DNA from: Phaeobacter cretensis
GTDB taxonomy: Bacteria > Pseudomonadota > Alphaproteobacteria > Rhodobacterales > Rhodobacteraceae
Assembly: GCF_047372505.1 (NCBI RefSeq)
Contig: NZ_JBKBEU010000001.1
Coordinates: forward strand, 682,001 to 746,000
Direction of reading: 5' to 3'
DNA length: 64,000 nucleotides
The translations under genes were made by a program, and so were the position numbers. Shown in pieces: positions 45,906-54,937 of this stretch (positions within the stretch are counted from its first letter, which is position 1; every line of letters begins with the position of its first letter). Below the pieces are notes generated by a model. That model worked only from the letters and a program-made list of their open reading frames with translations. It made no database searches and was not told where the DNA came from.

Positions 45906-48337
45906 TCCGCAGCCTCCAGTGTCAGGTCAGCAAGCGGCTGGTAGGTCTGCGCCTTCGTCGCTGCATGTTCGGCCCACGGGTCTTTGCGGTAGATCGTCTG
46001 GCTCAGCTCAAACGCGGCGATCAGGCGCGCGCGTTCGTACAGATCGGCGATGCGGTCTTGCACCCAATCGAGCCCCACCTTGGCGACCCATTTGTAGGGC
46101 CGGTCGAGGTATTTGGCGTTCTCACGATACAGCTGAACGAAGGCCACGGTGACGTCAATGGCCTCTTGTTCGGTGGCCACATCGCCGAGCCGTTCCGTTT
46201 CTTTCACGTCCATGCCCGCCGCACCTGCGACCCCCACCTGATAGCCGCTGTCGACGCAGATGATGCCCACATCCTTACAGGTGGCCTCCGCGCAATTGCG
46301 CGGGCAGCCGGACACGCCCAACTTGACCTTATGGGGCGTCCATGACCCCCACAGTGCCTGTTCCAGCTTGATCCCCAGCCCGGTGCTGTCTTGCGTGCCG
46401 AACCGGCAATGGTCCGTGCCGACACAGGTTTTGACCGTGCGCAGGCCTTTGGAATAGGCGTGGCCCGAGACCAGCCCGGCCTTGTTCAGATCAGCCCAGA
46501 TCGCGGGGAGGTTTTCACCCTTCACACCCAGCAGGTCAATCCGCTGGCCGCCTGTTACCTTGACGGTCGGCACGTTGTATTTGTCCGCCGCATCCGCAAT
46601 TGCACGCAGTTCCGCGGGGTTGGTGATGCCGCCCCACATGCGCGGCACGACGGAAAAGGTGCCGTCTTTCTGGATGTTGGCGTGTTTGCGTTCGTTCACG
46701 AACCGCGACTGCGGATCATCCTGATATTCCAGCGGCCAGTCGGCCAACAGGTAGAAGTTGATCGCAGGGCGACAGACATGGCAACCGTTGCGGGTTTTCC
46801 AGCCCAGTTCCTGCCATACGGCCTCCTGGCTTTTCAATTCCTGCGACTTGATCAACCGCCGGACGTCTTCGTGGGTCAGGTCGCAACAGCCGCAGATCGG
46901 CTGTGCCGTGGGGATCACAAAATCGTCTCCCAGCGAAACGCGCAACACCTGCTCGACCAGCCCGGTGCATGTCCCGCAAGAGGCGCTGGCCTTGGTCGTG
47001 GCCTTAATCGCGGCCAGGTCCGTCGCGCCACCTGCGATGGCGTCCATGATCGTGCCTTTGGAAATGCCGTTGCAGCCGCAAATCTCCGCCTCAAGCGGCA
47101 ATGCTGCAACGGCTGAGAGAGGGTCCGCGGTGTCGCCCCCCTGATAGGCCGGGCCAAAGATCAGCGTCTCGCGCATCTCTTCGATGGGCGTTTCGTCTTT
47201 GATCAGCCCAAAGAACCAATTGCCGTCGGCTGTATCGCCATACATGACGGCCCCGACCAGTTTATCGCCTTCGATGACCAGCCGTTTGTAGACACCCCGG
47301 GCCGGGTCGCGAAACACGATGTCTTCGCGCCCCTCCCCATCAGTAAAATCGCCCGCGCTGAACAGATCACAGCCTGTGACTTTCAACTTGGTGGACAGCG
47401 TCTTTTGCACGAACGCCGCCTCTTCGCCTATGAGCGTCTTGGCCAGCACCTTCGCCTGATCATAGAGCGGGGCGACAAGCCCGAAGATCGCGCCGTCATG
47501 TTCCACACATTCGCCTACGGCGTAGACATTCTCGTCCGAAGTGCGCAGCTGGTCATCCACATGAATGCCCTTGCCCACAGCCAGGCCTGCCTCTTGGGCG
47601 AGCGTAACCGAGGGGCGGATACCCACGGCCATGACCAGCAAATCACAGGGCAATTCAGTGCCGTCATCCAGCATCAGGGCCTTTACACGGCCGTCTTGGC
47701 CAGTGATCTCCTTGGAGTTCGCCTGCAACTTGATCGTGATGCCCTTGGCCTCTAGCGATTTCCGCAGCAGATAGCCCGCCGCCTCATCAAGTTGGCGTTC
47801 CATCAGGTGGCCCATGATGTGCACCACTGTCACCTCGACCCCGCGCGCGGCCATACCTGCGGCGGCCTCAAGACCGAGCAGCCCGCCGCCGATGACGACG
47901 CATCTCTGCCCTGCCTCAAGGCCCATCATGCGTTCGGTGTCTTCCTGATCGCGGTAGGCGATGACGCCGTCCAGATCGTGGCCGGGCAGCGGGATCATGA
48001 ACGGGTTCGAGCCGGTGCCTAAAATCAGCTTGTCATAGGACACCTTGCCGTTTTCACCCTCGACCGTTTTGGCGTCTCGATCAATTTTCATGACCTTTTC
48101 GCCGAAGCGGCAGGTGATACCGCGCTCGGCATACCAGGCGTCATCATGGGTCACGATGTCTTCGTAAGTCTGGTCGCCTGCCAGAACCGGAGACAACATG
48201 ATACGGTTGTAGTTCCCACGTGGTTCGGCGTTGAACAGCGTGATCTCAAAGGTGTCGGGCGCGGCATCCGTCAGGTGTTCCAGCACCCGGCCCGATGCCA
48301 TGCCTGCGCCAATAACCACGATTCGTTGTTTGGTCAT
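45902..48337 (-). CDS. nirB: Nitrite reductase (NADH) large subunit
   Basis: An 811-residue siroheme enzyme. Order: FAD/NADH domains (IVVIGAGMASGRVLEHL and CVVIGGGLLGLEAAAGM), one or two BFD-type [2Fe-2S] segments (CGCNGISKGTIMDAI, CGTCTGLVEQVL, CGCCDLTHEDV), then the siroheme/[4Fe-4S] module with VGTDHCRFGTQDSTG and SGCPRNCAEATCKDVG. It reduces nitrite to ammonium using NADH and CysG-made siroheme. The ATG at 48337 with GGAG eight bases upstream is preferred over a GTG at 48346. Confidence 0.95.
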   Translation of the reverse strand: MTKQRIVVIGAGMASGRVLEHLTDAAPDTFEITLFNAEPRGNYNRIMLSPVLAGDQTYEDIVTHDDAWYAERGITCRFGEKVMKIDRDAKTVEGENGKVSYDKLILGTGSNPFMIPLPGHDLDGVIAYRDQEDTERMMGLEAGQRCVVIGGGLLGLEAAAGMAARGVEVTVVHIMGHLMERQLDEAAGYLLRKSLEAKGITIKLQANSKEITGQDGRVKALMLDDGTELPCDLLVMAVGIRPSVTLAQEAGLAVGKGIHVDDQLRTSDENVYAVGECVEHDGAIFGLVAPLYDQAKVLAKTLIGEEAAFVQKTLSTKLKVTGCDLFSAGDFTDGEGREDIVFRDPARGVYKRLVIEGDKLVGAVMYGDTADGNWFFGLIKDETPIEEMRETLIFGPAYQGGDTADPLSAVAALPLEAEICGCNGISKGTIMDAIAGGATDLAAIKATTKASASCGTCTGLVEQVLRVSLGDDFVIPTAQPICGCCDLTHEDVRRLIKSQELKSQEAVWQELGWKTRNGCHVCRPAINFYLLADWPLEYQDDPQSRFVNERKHANIQKDGTFSVVPRMWGGITNPAELRAIADAADKYNVPTVKVTGGQRIDLLGVKGENLPAIWADLNKAGLVSGHAYSKGLRTVKTCVGTDHCRFGTQDSTGLGIKLEQALWGSWTPHKVKLGVSGCPRNCAEATCKDVGIICVDSGYQVGVAGAAGMDVKETERLGDVATEQEAIDVTVAFVQLYRENAKYLDRPYKWVAKVGLDWVQDRIADLYERARLIAAFELSQTIYRKDPWAEHAATKAQTYQPLADLTLEAAE

Positions 48338-48342
48338 CGCAT

Positions 48343-50028
48343 TCACTCCGCTGCCACGGCCGTCGGTGCCGTCGGTTTCGGTTTAGGCTTTGCCCCGTGT
48401 TCATATTCCTCAAGGAAATCCAGAACGTCCTGGCGGTATTTGTAGTAATCGGGGTGCTCCAGCAGCGCCTTACGGGTGCGCGGGCGGGGCAAATCAACCT
48501 TGACGATTTTGCCAATCGTCGCCTGCGGTCCGTTGGTCATCATCACCACGCGGTCGGCCAGCAAGATCGCCTCGTCGACGTCGTGCGTCACGCAGATCGC
48601 CGTGACTTTCGTCCGCGACCAGACCTCCATAAGCACCTCTTGCAACTCCCACCGCGTCAGGCTGTCGAGCATCCCGAAAGGTTCATCCAAGAGCAGCAGC
48701 TTCGGCGACAGCGCAAAGGCCCGGGCGATACCGACACGCTGTTGCATGCCGTTCGACATTTCCGATGCTGGCTTGTCCATCGCGTCGGCCAAGTCGACCC
48801 GTTCAAGGTAGTATTCCACCACGTCTGTACGTTCTTCGCGGGACGCGCGCGGATAAACCTTATCGACGCCAATCGCGCAGTTCTCACGCGCGGTGAGCCA
48901 CGGGAACAGGTTGGGTGATTGGAATACCACGGCGCGTTCCGGGTCGGCCCCTTCCACATGGCGGCCATCGAGTTTGATCGCGCCTTTGGAAATTTCATTC
49001 AGGCCGGCAGCCATGGTCAGCACAGTGGATTTGCCGCAGCCCGAATGGCCGATCAAAGAAATGAACTCGCCCCGGTTGATCTTAAGGTCAAAATCCTCGA
49101 CCACCGTCAGTGGCCCCTTGGGCGTCGGGTAGACCTTGTGCAGCTGCGAAAAATCGAGGAAGCGATTGTCGATTATCCCCTTCTGCGCGTCGGCGACGGC
49201 CATCGGCACACCGTGGATCGGCGTGACGTCGGGCAACAGACGCGTACCTTCGACCTTGGCCTCGATCCCGACATCCATTAGATATTTGGTGGCGGCGACG
49301 CGCAACTTTTTGAAATCGTCGTTGCTGTTCATCTCCATCCGGTCGCGGGGGCGCGGAATGGACACTTCAAACTCTTCGCCCAGCGTCCCGTCCGGGTTCA
49401 GCGCGATGATACGGTCGGCCAGAATGATGGCTTCGTCCACATCGTTGGTGATAAGCACGCAGGTCTTTTTGTCGGCTTCCCAGATGCGTTCGATCTCGTC
49501 CGCCAGATTGGCGCGGGTCAACGCGTCCAGCGCCGACAGCGGCTCGTCCAGCAGCAGCATCTCAGGGTTCATGGCCAATGCACGGGCCACGTTGACCCGC
49601 TGCCGCATCCCACCCGACAACTCTGCTGGGCGGCGGGTGGCGGCGTGGCTGAGGCCCACCATACCGACATAATGCGCGACCTTTTCATCTTTTTCCTTCG
49701 ACGTCAGGCCAGGGAACACCGTGTCCACCGCCAGCCGCACATTGCCGTTCACCGTCAGCCACGGCATCAGGGAATAGCTTTGGAAAATCACACCACGTTC
49801 TGGGCTCGGCTCTTTGATGGGCGCGCCCTTGAAGGTCGCGGTGCCGGTGGTCGGGCTGTCCAGCCCGGCCATCATGTTGATCAGCGTCGTCTTACCAGTG
49901 CCAGAGAACCCCAGCAGCACCAGAAATTCGCCCTCTTTCACATCAAGGGTAATGTCCTTGAGGACATCCGTACGATGCACACCGGACCCAAAGGATTTGC
50001 TGACGGTATCCAGTTTCAAAATGCTCAT
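48343..50028 (-). CDS. Nitrate ABC transporter, two fused ATPase domains (NrtC/NrtD type)
   Basis: A 561-residue protein with two nucleotide-binding domains in one chain. Domain 1: Walker A GFSGTGKT (40-47), signature LSGGM (137-141), Walker B LLLDEP, but Asn195 in ITNDVDEA at the H-loop. Domain 2: Walker A GHSGCGKS (327-334), signature MSNGM (424-428), H-loop His482. In an ABC dimer these two changes fall in the same composite site, so one site is predicted degenerate and one canonical. It powers nitrate import with NrtA and NrtB. The C-terminal tail is KPKP-rich. AAAGGAAAAG precedes the start. Confidence 0.92.
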   Translation of the reverse strand: MSILKLDTVSKSFGSGVHRTDVLKDITLDVKEGEFLVLLGFSGTGKTTLINMMAGLDSPTTGTATFKGAPIKEPSPERGVIFQSYSLMPWLTVNGNVRLAVDTVFPGLTSKEKDEKVAHYVGMVGLSHAATRRPAELSGGMRQRVNVARALAMNPEMLLLDEPLSALDALTRANLADEIERIWEADKKTCVLITNDVDEAIILADRIIALNPDGTLGEEFEVSIPRPRDRMEMNSNDDFKKLRVAATKYLMDVGIEAKVEGTRLLPDVTPIHGVPMAVADAQKGIIDNRFLDFSQLHKVYPTPKGPLTVVEDFDLKINRGEFISLIGHSGCGKSTVLTMAAGLNEISKGAIKLDGRHVEGADPERAVVFQSPNLFPWLTARENCAIGVDKVYPRASREERTDVVEYYLERVDLADAMDKPASEMSNGMQQRVGIARAFALSPKLLLLDEPFGMLDSLTRWELQEVLMEVWSRTKVTAICVTHDVDEAILLADRVVMMTNGPQATIGKIVKVDLPRPRTRKALLEHPDYYKYRQDVLDFLEEYEHGAKPKPKPTAPTAVAAE

Positions 50029-50070
50029 GTCTTTTCCTTTCGCGCTATCGCGTCGCTGCTTGAGCGCGGA

Positions 50071-51147
50071 TCACCGGTTATTCGTGAAGGTGAAGAGCGA
50101 CTGGAGGGCATACATCACCCGGTCCAGCATGAAGCCGATGATCCCGATGGTCAGAACCGCCACCATGATTTTGGCAAGCGAGGACGAGGAACCGTTCTGG
50201 AATTCATCCCAGACGAATTTGCCCAGACCGGGGTTTTGGGCCAGCATTTCAGCCGCGATCAACACCATCCAGCCAACGCCCAGCGACAAACGCAGGCCGG
50301 TGAAGATCAGGGGTAGCGCCGAGGGCAACACCAGCTTCGTGATCTTGGTATAGGTATTCATCTTCAACACCTTCGAGACGTTCACGAGGTCCTTGTCGAT
50401 GCTGGAAACACCTAGCGCGGTGTTGATCAACGTCGGCCAGAGAGAGCACAAGGTTACTGTGATCGCGGAGGTCAGGAACGACTTGGCGAACCAGCCGTCT
50501 TGGGTGACGTAAACGGCGGACACCACCATAGTCACGATGGGCAGCCAAGCCAGCGGCGAGACCGGTTTGAAGATCTGAATGATCGGGTTCAGCGCGGCAT
50601 TTGCCGTGGGCGACAGCCCGGCCATCATGCCAAGCGGGATGGCGACGACGCTTGCAATCAGGAAGCCAAAGAACACTGTTTTGATGGACGTCCATATCTG
50701 TGCGTAGTAGCTGGGTGCGCCGGTATAGGCCCGCTCGACCGGCTCCTGGCCTTGCTCGATCCGACGTTCGTTCAGCGTGGCCACCTGTCCCTGAAAACGG
50801 GCGCGGCTTTCGGCCTTGTTCTGCGCGTCTTCATGCAGGTTCACAGCCTCTTCCCAGACCGCAGCAGGGCCAGGGATCGCGCCGAGAGATGTCTGAACCG
50901 TCGGCGCCAAGGTGGCCCATAACAACAAGAACCCAGCGATGGCCAAGAGCGGAACGCCGAGCAGGCGCCAAATCTCGGATATTTGCGCCTTGGGGTTGTC
51001 GCCAGCGATGGCTTTGAGAATGGGTGTGATCCAGGCCAAACCCAAAACTTGAAACCATTTATCGGCCGCGTTGATGCGGGTGAAGCGACGTTCCCGGCGC
51101 GCTTCGCGCTCTGCTGCTGTATCGAAATTCGAGTCTACGGTCGTCAT
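50071..51147 (-). CDS. nrtB: Nitrate ABC transporter permease
   Basis: A 358-residue permease with a hydrophobic span near residue 55, a charged periplasmic insert (about 90-145), then five more spans including the ABC permease motif around VLPSALPLIFTGLRLSLGVG. It forms the nitrate channel with the fused ATPase. AGGAGG lies eight bases before the ATG. The long N-terminal extension and periplasmic insert are typical of the roseobacter version rather than of cyanobacterial NrtB. Confidence 0.92.
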   Translation of the reverse strand: MTTVDSNFDTAAEREARRERRFTRINAADKWFQVLGLAWITPILKAIAGDNPKAQISEIWRLLGVPLLAIAGFLLLWATLAPTVQTSLGAIPGPAAVWEEAVNLHEDAQNKAESRARFQGQVATLNERRIEQGQEPVERAYTGAPSYYAQIWTSIKTVFFGFLIASVVAIPLGMMAGLSPTANAALNPIIQIFKPVSPLAWLPIVTMVVSAVYVTQDGWFAKSFLTSAITVTLCSLWPTLINTALGVSSIDKDLVNVSKVLKMNTYTKITKLVLPSALPLIFTGLRLSLGVGWMVLIAAEMLAQNPGLGKFVWDEFQNGSSSSLAKIMVAVLTIGIIGFMLDRVMYALQSLFTFTNNR

Positions 51148-51203
51148 GAACCTGCCTCCTGGCTGAATGGCGCGGGCAGCACATCTGCCCGGGCGTTTGG
51201 CTC

Positions 51204-52571
51204 TTAGCCTTGGATTTCATCACCAACGACGACCTGATCGCCCTTAAGGCCGATCGGCAGGCTCTCAAGGTAGGCGTTCGGCGTGCGGCCGTCATAGGGA
51301 ATGCCGTCAATGACATCGGCAGCGTGCGTCGGCTCTTTGTAGCCGTCGCTGTCCCAAGGGAAGTCTGCGGCATCAGCAAGACCATCATCGACCAGCGATT
51401 GCGCGGCTTGCAGATAGATGTCCGGGCGATAAACGTTTTCGGCGACCTCCATGAACCACTCATCGGTCTGGGGCACGGCGATCTGACCCCAGCGACGCAT
51501 CTGGGTCAGGTACCAAATGGCGTCGGAATAGTAGGGATAGGTCGCGTTGTAGCGGAAGAAGACGTTGAAATCGGGAATTTCACGCACGTCGCCTTTTTCG
51601 AATTCAAAAGTACCCGTCATGGAGTTGGCGATCACTTCCTCATCCGCGCCCACATATTCCGGGCGACTGAGCATTTCGACCGCTGCTTCGCGGTTAGCGT
51701 TGTCGTTTTCGTCCAGCCACATGGCCGCGCGGATCAGCGCACGGGTTAAGGCCTGCGTGGTGTTCGGGTTTTGCTCGACAAACCCGGCCGTCAAACCGAA
51801 CACCTTTTCTGGGTTGTTTTTCCAGATCTGATAGTCTGTGATGACCGGCACGCCGATGCCTTTGAACACAGCCTGCTGGTTCCAAGGCTCACCCACGCAA
51901 TAGCCGTGGATTGTGCCGGCTTCCAAGGTTGCGGGCATCTGAGGCGGAGGCGTCACGGACAGGAATACATCCGCACCGATCTGGCCGGTAATGTTCTCGG
52001 GGCTGTAATAGCCCGGCTCAATGCCACCAGCCGCCAGCCAGTAGCGCAATTCGTAATTGTGGGTCGAAACCGGAAACACCATACCCATGTTGAAAGGCTC
52101 GCCGCGATCATTGAAATCCTGGATCACGGGCACCAGCGCTTCGGCTGAAATCGGGTGCTGCGGGCGGCCATCGTCCATGCTGGAGATATGCGGGCGCATC
52201 ATGTCCCAGACCTCGTTCGAAACGGTGATCCCGTTTCCGTTCAGGTCCATGGAAAAGGGTGTGACGATGTGGGCTTTGGTGCCGTAGCCGATCGTGGCCG
52301 CCAGCGGCTGACCGGCCAGCATGTGCGCGCCGTCCAACTGCCCGTCGATCACGCCATCCAAAAGAACCTTCCAGTTGGCCTGCGCTTCGAGCGTGACGAA
52401 CAACCCTTCATCAAGGAAATAGCCCTGCTCATACGCGACAGCGAGAGGCGCCATGTCTGTCAGCTTGATAAAGCCGAACGTCAGTTCATCTTTCTCAAGG
52501 TCCAAAAGCTCTGCGAAAGCGGGAGTTGCGAGTGCCGTTGTTGCAGCGAGCGAAAGAAGAAGTTTTTTCAT
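51204..52571 (-). CDS. nrtA: Nitrate-binding protein of ABC transporter
   Basis: A 455-residue periplasmic nitrate receptor (NrtA/CmpA family). A Sec signal peptide starts at MKKLLLSLAATTALATPAFA; the start at 52571 is chosen for the signal peptide and the GGGGC upstream, with another ATG four codons before. Family text: DMAPLAVAYEQGYF, GQLDGAHMLAGQPLAA, and VGEPWNQQAV. No lipobox is visible, so it is free in the periplasm. It is the first structural gene after the nas leader. Confidence 0.93.
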   Translation of the reverse strand: MKKLLLSLAATTALATPAFAELLDLEKDELTFGFIKLTDMAPLAVAYEQGYFLDEGLFVTLEAQANWKVLLDGVIDGQLDGAHMLAGQPLAATIGYGTKAHIVTPFSMDLNGNGITVSNEVWDMMRPHISSMDDGRPQHPISAEALVPVIQDFNDRGEPFNMGMVFPVSTHNYELRYWLAAGGIEPGYYSPENITGQIGADVFLSVTPPPQMPATLEAGTIHGYCVGEPWNQQAVFKGIGVPVITDYQIWKNNPEKVFGLTAGFVEQNPNTTQALTRALIRAAMWLDENDNANREAAVEMLSRPEYVGADEEVIANSMTGTFEFEKGDVREIPDFNVFFRYNATYPYYSDAIWYLTQMRRWGQIAVPQTDEWFMEVAENVYRPDIYLQAAQSLVDDGLADAADFPWDSDGYKEPTHAADVIDGIPYDGRTPNAYLESLPIGLKGDQVVVGDEIQG

Positions 52572-52620
52572 GTGTTGCCCCATGATGTGTTCGGAACAGC
52601 CAAAGCACCGAACGGAAACG

Positions 52621-52699
52621 AAAAAAGGCCGACCACTTTCCATCAGGAAACCCTGACAGTCAGTGAGCGACCTTGCTCAGAATATCCCGGTCATCGGGA
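52621..52699 (-). promoter_or_regulatory. nas leader: ANTAR-type two-hairpin antiterminator and terminator
   Basis: Read on the minus strand: hairpin P1 (TCCCG-ATGAC-CGGGA, 52685-52699), a short linker, then P2 (GAGC-AAGGTC-GCTC, 52665-52678) with a hexaloop having A1 and G4 as in ANTAR targets. The strand AAGGTCGCTCACT, which includes part of P2, can instead pair with AGTGGTCGGCCTT (52623-52635) to make a long terminator stem followed by TTTTTT (52621-52626). The two folds exclude each other. NasT, an ANTAR protein encoded upstream, should hold P1-P2 and allow nrtA to be transcribed. Confidence 0.85.
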
Positions 52700-52808
52700 C
52701 GAAATTCAGTGATGTCAGCGCCGTTGCTGACCTCGATCAATCAATGCCGCAGCGCGGAGAGAATGCAAAGCCAAGGTTTTTTGCTTTCAAGAGCGGATCG
52801 AACTCAGC

Positions 52809-53993
52809 CTATTTTTTGTGCAGATTTTTTGCGTACGGGTCAAAAATATGACCATCAAAGAACCGATCAGGGAGCAATGTGATCTGCCCAGCCGCTGATG
52901 CGACCGCGGTTGGTTCGAGAATCGCCCCCTCCAATTTTTCCGACGCCCCTGGCAAATCGATCCCTGCGCCGCCAAAATGCTCTCGCTGCAAATCGGGGCG
53001 CACGACCTTCGCCAGTTGGGCGTCCGTCAATTCAACGCCGCCATGAACCCGGTGCAAGCGCTGAGCAATCCATTTTGCCTGACTGCGCCATGGAAAGGTC
53101 GCCGCACCGTCATGAAATTCGAGGAACCTTTCCACTTGACGGTGGCTTCCCCAACCTGTCACCGTCAAATGGCCGGACAAAGCGCGATCGATCAGCTCTG
53201 CCGATACATCAAGATAGGCCTTGCGTGACAACAGATCACTGGCCGTCGCGCATACATCAGGGTTCGAAAGCCAACGCCCCGCCTTCCAAACGGCACGCAT
53301 CAGGCGGCCTAGCAGATCTGGCTCCGTGTCGGCCCAGTCCGTTCGAACGGCCAACGTTTTTTCCGGCGAAAACCCCCATATCGCGTTGCCCGGTAGCAAA
53401 AGCGCGCCCGCACTTGCTTCGACAGCGACAGAGCCCCAGGGTTCGCCAACACAAAAGGCATCCACCTCTCCGGCAGCGAGGGCCATGGCCATCAGTGGTG
53501 GCGGCACGGTGCGGATCGCAATTCCATCGGCCCCCAGTTCCGTCGCTTCGGCCCAATAGCGCAGCAATTCCACATGCATCGAGAACGGGAACGGAACGCC
53601 AAATGTGATCGGACCTTCTCCAACCTGTGCCAACATCCGCGCCGCAGCCAACGGATCGGCAAAGTCGAACCTGTAACCCGCACTGCGCAGTTTTTGGGCC
53701 AATGCATTGCCCACGCCAATAACATTACCGTTCACCGACAGGACCGACACCGAAGAAATCGGCGTGCTGATGCCGCCCAGACCCATCGCCATCGCGATCG
53801 GCACGGGAGAGAGCATATGCGCCGCGTCCACCCGCCCAAAGGCCAGCATATCGCGAACCGATGACCAAGACGGCGCTACGATCAGATCCAGAGCGATACC
53901 CTCTGCCTGCGCAAAGCCCATCTCCTGGGCGATGATCAACGGCGCGGCATCGACTAGCGGCATATAAGCGACAGAGATCTCGACCAACTTCAT
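52809..53993 (-). CDS. nasS: Nitrate sensor NasS
   Basis: A 394-residue cytosolic relative of NrtA without signal peptide (starts MKLVEISVAYMPLVDAAPL). NasS binds nitrate or nitrite and, when empty, holds NasT inactive. Conserved ligand-binding text includes FGRVDAAHMLSPVPIAM and DAFCVGEPWGS. The start overlaps the nasT stop (ATGA). A gap of about 240 bp separates it from nrtA and carries the antitermination leader, so nasTS and the structural genes can be read from one promoter with control in between. Confidence 0.92.
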   Translation of the reverse strand: MKLVEISVAYMPLVDAAPLIIAQEMGFAQAEGIALDLIVAPSWSSVRDMLAFGRVDAAHMLSPVPIAMAMGLGGISTPISSVSVLSVNGNVIGVGNALAQKLRSAGYRFDFADPLAAARMLAQVGEGPITFGVPFPFSMHVELLRYWAEATELGADGIAIRTVPPPLMAMALAAGEVDAFCVGEPWGSVAVEASAGALLLPGNAIWGFSPEKTLAVRTDWADTEPDLLGRLMRAVWKAGRWLSNPDVCATASDLLSRKAYLDVSAELIDRALSGHLTVTGWGSHRQVERFLEFHDGAATFPWRSQAKWIAQRLHRVHGGVELTDAQLAKVVRPDLQREHFGGAGIDLPGASEKLEGAILEPTAVASAAGQITLLPDRFFDGHIFDPYAKNLHKK

Positions 53994-54574
53994 TCAAGCA
54001 ATCCGGCGGCTGTTACCAACGCTTCGGCGACATCCGCGACCCGCCGTCCCTGATCCATCGCCGCTTTGCGCAAAAGCGCGTAGGCGGCCTCTTCGTCGAT
54101 GCCTTTCGCTTTCATCAACAGGCCCTTGGCCCGCTCTGTCACCTTGCGCTCCTCAAGCGCGCGTCGGGTCTCGGCCAATTCTTCGCGCATCTGACGAACC
54201 ATCGAAAATCGCGCGATTGCCGTGTCGATCACCGCTTTCACCCGGCCCGGTGCAAGGCCATCCACCACATAGGCAGACACGCCGGCTTCGATCGCGGATT
54301 GGGCAAGCCCGTCGGTGCTGCTGGATACGAACATCGCCACCGGTCTTTCGAGCGGACCGGATGCCAACGTCAGTTCTTCCATAATGTCGCGGGTCGGATG
54401 ATCAATATCGATCAAAACGATGTCCGGCTCTTGCGCAGCGATCTGGCGCGACAAGCGGCTTGGATCTGTAATGATCTGAACGGTGCACGGACCGGCCGCT
54501 GTCAACGCGTCTCGTATCGCGGCAGCCCGATCCACATCCTGTTCAACCACGACTATTCGCAACTCTGCCTTCAT
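53990..54574 (-). CDS. nasT: Antiterminator NasT (response-regulator receiver plus ANTAR domain)
   Basis: A 194-residue protein. Residues 1-120 are a receiver-like domain (IRIVVVEQD, DIVLIDIDHP with the Asp in the usual place); residues about 128-190 are an ANTAR RNA-binding domain (KVTERAKGLLMKAKGIDEEA, then LLRKAAMDQGRRVADVAEAL). ANTAR domains bind paired hexaloop hairpins and stop terminator formation; such hairpins are seen in front of nrtA. The ATG at 54574, behind AGGA, is preferred to the longer frame to 54685. Confidence 0.93.
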   Translation of the reverse strand: MKAELRIVVVEQDVDRAAAIRDALTAAGPCTVQIITDPSRLSRQIAAQEPDIVLIDIDHPTRDIMEELTLASGPLERPVAMFVSSSTDGLAQSAIEAGVSAYVVDGLAPGRVKAVIDTAIARFSMVRQMREELAETRRALEERKVTERAKGLLMKAKGIDEEAAYALLRKAAMDQGRRVADVAEALVTAAGLLE

Positions 54575-54937
54575 GGTCCTGCAGTGTCGTGATTTCCCTA
54601 TGAGGGCAATACAACTGGCGCAGGCTCGGACCGACATTTCTGACCGGCGCCTTGTTCCGCGCCAGTCTGCCCATTTTTTCAACACTTCTGGAGCGGCGCA
54701 CAGAACTCAACGGGACCGTTCTCTTGGCCTTCAGCATCCATAACGGGTTATGCTTTCATCCACTCGTTCGAGAACTTGAAAGGCGAGAACCCATCTGCAG
54801 AGAAAGTCCACTGATCGCACCGAAGCCGACATCCAATCGCTACACAGGAATCGCCACACTGAGCGCGATGTCGAATGAGGGATGTATCAAGGCCTAGTCT
54901 GGATTGGCGAACGGTCGGGGCTGTCCGCCCACTTCGT
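54575..54937. other. Upstream region of nasT
   Basis: About 360 bp between nasT and the recombinase pseudogene. It should contain the nasT promoter, but I could not identify a sigma-54 site or an NtrC box with confidence, and no gene is present. Confidence 0.35.
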
